Assembly: GCA_964019055.1 (NCBI GenBank)
Contig: OZ025206.1
Coordinates: 10,771,486 to 10,835,485, forward strand
DNA: 64,000 nucleotides
Reading direction: 5' to 3'
From: Anthopleura xanthogrammica
Taxonomy: Eukaryota > Cnidaria > Anthozoa > Actiniaria > Actiniidae
The notes beneath the pieces were generated by a model. That model made no database searches. It saw only the letters and a list, made by a program, of their open reading frames with translations, and had not been told where the DNA came from. The translations under genes and the position numbers were made by a program. Positions 26,101 through 35,100 of the stretch are shown in pieces (the first letter of the stretch is position 1; the number at the start of each line of letters is the position of its first letter).

Positions 26101-29100
26101 GCATCGGGTTCTAGCTCCTAGACCACATGTACAATACTTTATTTGCAAGATCAGAAAAGGTTTACTAACGGTCTGCCGCCAGTGGTACGACATTATCTGT
26201 ATTTACCTGACTTAACATGGTTGTCCATTCAAAAGAGTCTACTTCGTCATCTTCGTTTGTGTCTAGCATCTCAATAAGCTGCATGTTCTCTTCATCGTGG
26301 TTCTAAATCATACAGTGAGTAAATATACAGTGGCTACACAATGCTGTACGTACATATTATACGTAGAAGATAGGAAAAACAGTCGTTCCAAGACCCAACT
26401 AAAGGCATGCATCTTATAAACCCCTTGCAGCACGTCGGAATGAAGATTAATTTGGAGGACAAAACAATAGGTTCCAATTCTCAGGAGATCAGTAGCAGAT
26501 AGTTCTAACTAAAAGCGGAAAGAGTTCTTCTGTAGCTCAATGGCAACAGAAGAATGCCTCAATAGTTAACATTTTAAAAGAATAGTGTTTGCGCAGTCTC
26601 CTCAATGTGAAAGGATTCTCTCGTTTCTCTTTCCAATAACCATTTTTTGAAATAAGGGTATATAAACACCTTGTTCAAAGGAAAAAGTAATGTTACAAGT
26701 ACCTTAGGCTTTAAAAGACGAAAAAGCTCCACAAATTTCTCATCTTGAATGCTCAATGCGCCTGTGTGAAGAAAGTGTAGATAGACGCATCTTAAGTCCA
26801 AGCAAGACATAGAAATGTTATTGTTAACTGTTCATATAGATACACGGTCATATTTTATAGTTTTGCATCTGTATAATTGTATACTTCTTACAACATTTCT
26901 GCAATCAAATGTATTCAATTTAAGCTTATAAAAATTTCTTATATTTTACGACCATCACGTGCACTCTTCTGTGAGAATCGTTCCACACACACTACCACTA
27001 CTGATATTCTATATTTACCAAATTCAACACTCAACTCACATGGTAATTTTTTCAGCTTTAGTTTGTTTCTTTCCTTTAATGTGTGAACGCAAATCACCAC
27101 CAATATGAATTATCATACATCAATAAACCTTTACGTATACGACAGAAAGGGTTTAGCTTTCACTCCCTTAGACTACATTAGTTTCTTTTTTCGCGGTTGC
27201 TCGTTTACTCACCATGACCTAATGGATCTAGAAGATTCCAAGCTTTTGCCAGCTCTGCTCTTTCTCTTGCTCTTTCTTTCTTCACGTGTTTCTTAGCAAA
27301 CAGCCTGCAAAAAAACACGGTCAATTCAATAGAACAAAACTTTTTGTTAGTTTGCTTCGCCCACTGATACGTTTTCCACCCAGTCAGTTGCTTTTCCCTT
27401 TTTCCTATCCTCCATTTCCATTTCCATTTATTATCTTTCTTCCACTCATATCCTAATGCCCTGGCCAAACGAGGGAAAATGTTTATCGCGCGCATGCTTC
27501 CTCGATGTTTCCCAGTTTAGCCACGTGCGCAACATTGCTACGCTCGACAAAATGTTGCTTCCGAGAAGCAAAATATGTTTCTTCAGTATGGCAGAAACAC
27601 TTCGTGTTCCCGCGCCGCATTGGAACAATGTTACACTTGTTTCCCACTGTTTCCTGACAGTTTAGCCACCTTTGGAAACATCTATAAAAACATGTTTCGA
27701 TCCTCGTTTAGCCAGGGCTTATAGAAAAAGGACACAAGGACTTACCAGTAACTATCCACGACGATGGCGAGAACGATGGCAGTCAGAAAAAATACCCCAA
27801 AAAAGACATAAGAACCTACAAAACAACGATAATAAAAAATGTAAATGAGTGAAATATCTTATTGATAACAATTTTGTCGCTATACTTACCGAAAAAGAAA
27901 AAGTACCATGGCTGCACTCGTAAGGAGGGTAACATTACTTCCTGTAAATAGAAACAGTACGATAAGAATTACGAAATAATAAATAAACATAATCATAGTA
28001 AATGGCTCAACATACCGGGTAGTTTTCCGTGGAGAGCAACACGAATAACCGTAACATCCCTAACCCAACGTGATCAAATGTACTATGATAGAAAAGAAAA
28101 CAAGATCATGGTCAATGGGCTGTACAATGTGACTAGATCAATAGAATTATGCTTAATGACTTGAAACGAGATAACAAACCCATTGTAAACTTCCTCTTTA
28201 CTTTTCACTGTGCATGGGATATCCTTCCTGTAGATATGGAGGGAAAAACAAAACAAAGTGTAGTTAACCTAGTGATGCTATAGTAGTTATGTCACGATGA
28301 TATGTGTAGGCAAGAAATATCTTTCTTGTGCATAAAAAAGGCTAAAATTGAGTAGTATACCAATAGACTTATTTAGCTTGGGCGTAATGTTTTCCCATTT
28401 CAGACCATGTGTCTTTTTCTTGAGAATAAGTTTTTTTGTTTGAGTTGTATCCATATTTATGTGTCTTCTCATGTGCAACCGTTAAACAAAGAAATAATAT
28501 TCTAGGGATTGACATGAGGTCTAAAATGGGAAAACATTACGTCCAGGGAGATCATTGAATGGCAAGCATGTTATTACCCCTGGTAAGTAGTTATCTGTGC
28601 TGTTGAGTTAGCCACGTGTCGGCATTCATAGACATCCATTAACAGATAGAGACCAATACAGGAAGAAACCCACACGAAGACGAATATTATAGCAAAAACC
28701 TACAAACATAACATGAAAACAAACCTCTTTAGCATTGTTGGCGCAGCACTTTATGGTTTTAACATAATATATCACGTGACATTAATCCACCATATTGGAC
28801 AGCAAGCGCGCGACATTTATATTTTTCCTCAGTGTTAGCCTCAAGCTACGGACACACGGTGCAACATTGCGCTCAATGTTGTAGGCAATCGACGTTGTGA
28901 GCCATGTCACACGACGCAATTTGTTACACGCAATGTTACGGAAGTAGAGAACGATCCTACTTCATTAACATTGCCTGCAATATTGCGTGCAATTTTGCAC
29001 CGTGTGTTCGTGCCTTAAGTAAAGGGTGTACTTTATCTTACGTCTTTTTTTATCTATAATGTGTTGTGATCCAGTTTTGATGCTATGTTTGATGGTATTC

Positions 29101-32100
29101 TTTATATAAACGAAGAGCGAGAGTTGAGGAATATTATCGCGTTTTTGTAACATACAAACCTTTGATAATTTGAAACCTATTGTCAGAAGAACCTGATAAC
29201 GAGAGAGAAAAAGAAATATCAGAAATCAATATTATTACTAATAATAGTAATTAGTATAAATACAAAGGTGATTATACAAAATCGCGCGCTCTGATTGGTT
29301 TTCTATCTCGGATTATCAGCCGATAATCACCTTTTCGGACAAAATGGCTGTCAGCGTGACCGTCGCGCTTTTAAAAAATAAAATATTTTCACTTTCAATG
29401 TTGTTTCCTTCTTTCTTTTTTGAAATAATCACCTTTTTATTTATACTAAAACAATTATTCACCTCAAGCTCAGTGGTTATCGATGAATATATAACTGCTA
29501 AATAATAATAATAATTATTATTATAATGATATTTATAACTTATTGCGATTTTGAGCCGCCAATACGGGTTCATATTGGCGGCTCTCTACCGATCAAACAT
29601 ATAGGACAATCGCCATACTCAATAGTATTATTATTTATTTATTATTTATGACTGATGATAGTAATAGGTCACGTGATTGTTTTCCCATCTTGATGATAAG
29701 CTTAGCTGTTTCAAGGTGAAATTATTCTACGCCAATTAAAGTTGAATGAATTCCCACTTTCGGCTCAGTCGTTCAGTATTGCATATTGTCGATACATACC
29801 ATCAATATATGCCTAATGTTCTTTGCTTTGCAGAGAAGAACGGCTAGTCTGAAACAACGAAATACTTGTGGAATGTACTGAAATATGAAAGAAAATTTAA
29901 AAAAACTTTAGAAACAAATTTATTCGACTTCTCTGAAAGATATTAGCTGCTATGTTTATGGGTCTTTACGGGCATCAGACTAAACAAGTGGTTGATATTG
30001 TACTTGCCGGCTCAAACCGTCCTTTGTCAGTTGTCACGATTTCTGTTCATTGCGCACGAACCAGTCAGTGGAATCAATAGTTCATTTCAATGTTCCCTGC
30101 GCCATCTTGGTAGCCGTGCCTTTGCATCGAAGCGAGATATGAGGTGACCTTGCAATGATAGAGACCTTTTTAACACCTTTGCTCACCGTTCGTCTCGCTT
30201 CGATGCAACGGCACGGCTACCTTTCAAGATGGTGCAGGGAACTGTGACTTACCGTATGAGTGAAAGCTGATATAATAAACAAGATGTAATCCATAATAAA
30301 CATGCATACAAGTACGAACTGGATCCTGAAAGAAAAGAAGAAAAAACACACATAGGAAATAGAGAACAATTTATGATGGCTGCTTTCGTTTCGTATTCTT
30401 TTTGTCTGACTATGTATGCTGCTGATATATTATCGTATACTTTGAGAACATAGATGATTCCCACCATTTCATTTCCAACAAGTGTTGGATGCTTGTTATT
30501 CATGAATTTTCAATCACAGTCAATATTCGCCTTTACTGCATAATACAGCTGTGTTCACAGCAGATAAGAAGTAACCGTAACCGTGACCGTGACGGGCCAG
30601 TGACAGAGCTTTCTGCTTGGCTCACCACTAAGCTCACGCACTGTTGTTGACCTTTTCGGTTCAAACTATGTGTCAACCTTGAGAATTATTTCTTTCCTTT
30701 CTTGTAACACGTAAAAATGTAAAAAATTATGCGCACTAGCTGAAAAGATCTATTGTTTCAAGACTGAGATACCGCTAGTTCTCTAACGTGACCGTGTGGT
30801 GCGTAATGATTTCTCACAGTCATGCACTTACTCTAATGTTCTTCCTTTCTCTATAACATGACCGTGTGGTGCGTAATGATTTCTCACAGTCATGCACTTA
30901 CTCTAATGTTCTTCCTTTCTTTATAACATGACCGTGTGGTGCGTAATGATTTTTCACAGTCATGCACTTACTCTAATGTTCTTCCTTTCTCTATAACATG
31001 ACCGTGTGGTGCGTAATGATTTCTCACAGTCATGCACTTACTCTAATGTTCCTTTCTTTATAACATGACCGTGCGGTGCGTAATGATTTCTCACAGTCAT
31101 GCACTTACTCTAATGTTTTTACTTACCCATTCCAGACACGAGGCTCAGCTTTGCGAGACCAAAACACGGGCCACGTAAGAAATGTGATGTTAACAGCCAA
31201 GTCAAAGACATAGACAACGATGCAGTACAAATCCAGTATAAAGACGAAGGGGGAGATCCTAGTCAATGACACATAAGTACACAGTCAATGTCAACTATTA
31301 CTAGATGTAGGTAAGTCTATATTCTTTAGGATAAAAAAGAACAGAGGAGTAACAAGTTACCCTTGATTCCGGAGGCTCTCTCGCGGCACCCTACGCCCAC
31401 AGAGCGAGAGGACCTCTGGCGCCCAAGGTAGCACCAAGCGGGCTTAAATTAGAAAATATAGTATGCATAAGACTGAACAAAGGGGTCTAAAGCCCACTAG
31501 CCCTTTCCTCTCCATGGTCCATGCAAAATGTCAATATTCCATATCCACTCTGCACTAATACGAGAAGGTGAAAAGCTCTTTAAAATTCGTGAAAGCAACC
31601 AGCCTTATTAGCTGTTCCGAGGAGGTCGAGGAAAAAACTGGGTCTAAGTTTGCATTGCAGTGCATTGTGGGACTGTTTTAGCGGACATATTTCTAAGATG
31701 GCGTCTATTTTGTACCCAAAACCAGCCTCCCTCTGTTCTAGCTTCCCATCTCCTATGTTCGATTGGAACAATCTGTTTTAAACAGAAGCCCATATAGTAA
31801 CTAGAAGTGTCCATCTGGTATTAGGGAATTCTGATGGTTTAATAAAAGAGGTGTCAATACTCACTCTTGTAAAGAAACTGACGGAGGCTCAAAGAATATG
31901 GCTAACGAGTGAAGGAGAATATTAAACATCATGACCCTACGAAACCATGGGTTATTCAGTATCTTGAAGCATCTGAGGGAAAGAAAATAAATATTGATCA
32001 GCTCATTCTAGTGGTCTTTTAAAATATGCTGGTTTTTGAAAAGTCAGGGTATCCGTTCAATTTTAACTCGCCCTTCCGAGTCTGTCTGTCAGCCTGCCTC

Positions 32101-35100
32101 CCTGTCTATCTGTCTGTCTCTTCCTTAATACCTTCCTTCCTTCTTTCATTCTTTCATTTCTTTCACGCCGACTGTATGATAGCTTCCGTTGCAGAATTTT
32201 TACGCATGATCCGCTTTCCTCTCACATAAAACGCCTGCAACGGAGGCTAGCCTACAGAAGGAAGCGTTGGTTTCATGCAAACAAGTATGACTCCCGTGTT
32301 GAAATACCTTCGCGCCAGAGGAGGCTTGAAGTAGGATCTAGCTTTACCATAACCACCCCTACAAGTGGAAAGAAAAAAAAATTCAATCATTAATTTACTT
32401 GTTTAGTTAACAAAATAGCTTGCTCCCTCTTCTAAGGAGCGTCCATCTTTGTAATCACTTAACACTCATGAACCACACCCATTTCTAAAAGCTGGTTCAC
32501 ACGGCGTCGTAATCGTAGTTATAATCATGACGAGACGTGTGAATCACAAGTCATAATCATAGACGTCGTAATCATAATCATAACGTCAAAAGATTATGAC
32601 TGACTATGATTATGACATTGATTATGACTGACTATGATTATGACATTGATTATGACTGACTATGATTATGACATTGATTATGACTGACTATGATTATGAC
32701 ATTGATTATGACTGACTATGATGGCACGGTTCAGACGTATAAAATACCGTCCTAATCATAGTCATAATCAAAAGAAAATGAAAAGTTTCCATTCTTTATG
32801 ACGGCTGATTATGACTATGATTATGATTGTGTGGTTCACACGTCTCTCGTTATGACCATGACTTTTATTATGACTATGATAACGACGCCGTGTGAACCAG
32901 GCTTAAGTCAAACAAACTATTAAGACATTTTAAGTACCTTCCGTTCAAAGCATCATCAATATGTGCTGCTGCTAGCTTGAGTTCACGGTGTTTACCTTGC
33001 AAGTCACCAAACTGTTGGGTGAGTGCATCAGCCTGTATACAAACAGACACAGTTCATTGACCAGCAGAACCAAACATACAAGTCATACTGAGAGCCAAAA
33101 ATACTCATGAAAATAATATAAGTTATTACAAAGAAGTAAGAAGGTAAGAAAAAAAGTTAATCTGAGACCAAGAGGGCTCATGGCCTTGAAGATTTTGCTG
33201 GTTTTCATATTCTTATATAGAGGATATTACGTGGGTGCGCGGTGCACGAATTTTATCTTCGAGTGTTGAAAAGATCTCTCACGAGAAGATCAAATTCGTA
33301 TCTCCATGCGCCCATGTAATATTTTGTTGATTATATAATTATCAATGAAAAAGAAAGCTTTTGCGAGCTTTTTTCTGCTATAAGAAGTATGTAACCCTAG
33401 TAATGATATTTTCACATGTGAAAATAACATGTTATTTTCACATGTGAAAATATCAAATTTTTGAAATAAAGAAATATAGGTATTTCATAGATAATCATAT
33501 AATCCAGGGGTATAATAACTTGATACATTATTAACCAACATTTTTTTGTTCTTTCATTCTCTTGGAAATGATTGCATGCCAGCTGAGTTGACTTTCAGAA
33601 CGAACTTTAGGTCAACTAATCAGAATTGAGGACTCAACATTGTATTTTGATTAGCATTTCCCAAGTCCCTACTCGGAAAATGCAAACCAAAAATAGTTGA
33701 CCCATAATTCCTTTCGGGTAACGTGATCAACTCAACTGGCCTGGACAATCATTGGAATCTGCACTAACCAAGCTAGACTGATTAAAAAACATTCAGCAAA
33801 GTACCGTAAGCAGAATGTTTCAATATTAACCTACATGAAGGGATGAGGTCACAAAGCTCCGTGATCTCCAAATTAGCTATGCGCCATAAGGTCGTTACCA
33901 GTCCACTTTTGATTTTCGGAAAGGCGAATAGTAACTGTTTCAGATGTTTGGCCCTCGACTATTGACTTTAAAATCTCTTCGTTTCGAAAAAGTTATTGTA
34001 AATCGTAGTTTATATATATAAACATTGCAGAATAATGATGTAACAAAAACAGTAATAACAATAACAATACTACCACTATTACTACTAATACTACTTGCGC
34101 ATTTGATCATATTTGCATGGAACTTGCGCATTATAAATAATAAATATTATTATCTAATATTTGATAATAATTATTGTTATCCTAAATCATAAATCCTATG
34201 CTATCTTCTGTGAAACACCTAAGGAAAATTGGATAATAATTGTTCCAAATTTTGCCTTTGTGCTGGGGATATCACTGTGCTCCTTTACAGATTCCGATTT
34301 CTGGATTAAAAAATTCCCTCCCCAAGAACATTTATTGATTATTCTACGTCAGTTTTCCTCCCTCCGCGAAATATAACTTTTAAAATCCAATTCGAACTAA
34401 CGTCGCAAGCTTAATCACGAACCTCTAGACGAAAATCGATTCTTAGGTTCAAGAGTAATCTAAAAACTTCTAAGAATTTAATCGATTTTTAAGATTATTA
34501 TAATTAAGAGTACCATAGTTTTATAATACAATGAATTACCTCTTGGATTTCTTGTTTCATTCCGTCGATAGTTATAATTTTCAGAATCAATTCAATACTT
34601 TAGTGTCAAACTCTTTGCAAATTTGGAAAGGTTCTATCACAGACACACATCAATGACACATTTTCGTCTTGCACTTTTTCCCACGCTAGCAACCATACAT
34701 CCCAATTAGATAAACGTTCGTCACTTATAGGAAGCACAGACAATACAACAAGAATAGGAATACATTTAAAACAAATACTGTCATTAATTCAATGATATGG
34801 CTAATCGTCTGTCATTCTTTTTATTAATTAAGTGAATCGGTAAGAATAGTACGGACAGCTATGTCACTAGAAATAAGGAAATCATAACATAAGATTATTA
34901 TTGCCGATTGTAACTCTGTATTTCCCAGTGTTTGAAGTATAAGTTTTTATTCATATTCTAATTTTTTTATACTGATTGTAGGATTGCCTCGATTGGAAGC
35001 AAACGCAAATTTCTACGCATGGTTATGGCAAATTTCTTCTCATCATAAATGACGGTGTATGTAACTAAACCTAATACTGTAAAAAGAAAGAGTTAAAGAA

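Larger units (their letters stand above)
27746..31972 (-). other. Channel domain I exons (S1-S6)
   Basis: Exons in gene order: 31865-31972 (S1, VMMFNILLHSLAIFF), 31127-31258 (S2, FILDLYCIVVYVFDLAV), 30253-30325 (S3, FVLVCMFIMDYILFIISAF), a probable micro-exon near 30013-30026, 29800-29848 (S4, LAVLLCKAKNIRHILM), 29160-29192, 28578-28699 (S5, IIFVFVWVSSCIGLYLL), 28180-28227 (turret with one Cys), 28016-28082 (pore helix and filter), 27890-27941, 27746-27815 (S6, FFGVFFLTAIVLAIVV). The S4 helix has only K, K and R where classical sensors repeat Arg every third residue. Confidence 0.8.

Noticed and set aside
26207..27304. Reading the EF-hand exons as a separate calmodulin-like gene
   Set aside because: They are flanked in phase by S6 of domain I and S1 of domain II and have no start or stop of their own.
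30786..31118. Possible CRISPR array (regular repeats)
   Set aside because: The 70-bp units are contiguous with no unique spacers, and the genome is eukaryotic; it is a minisatellite.
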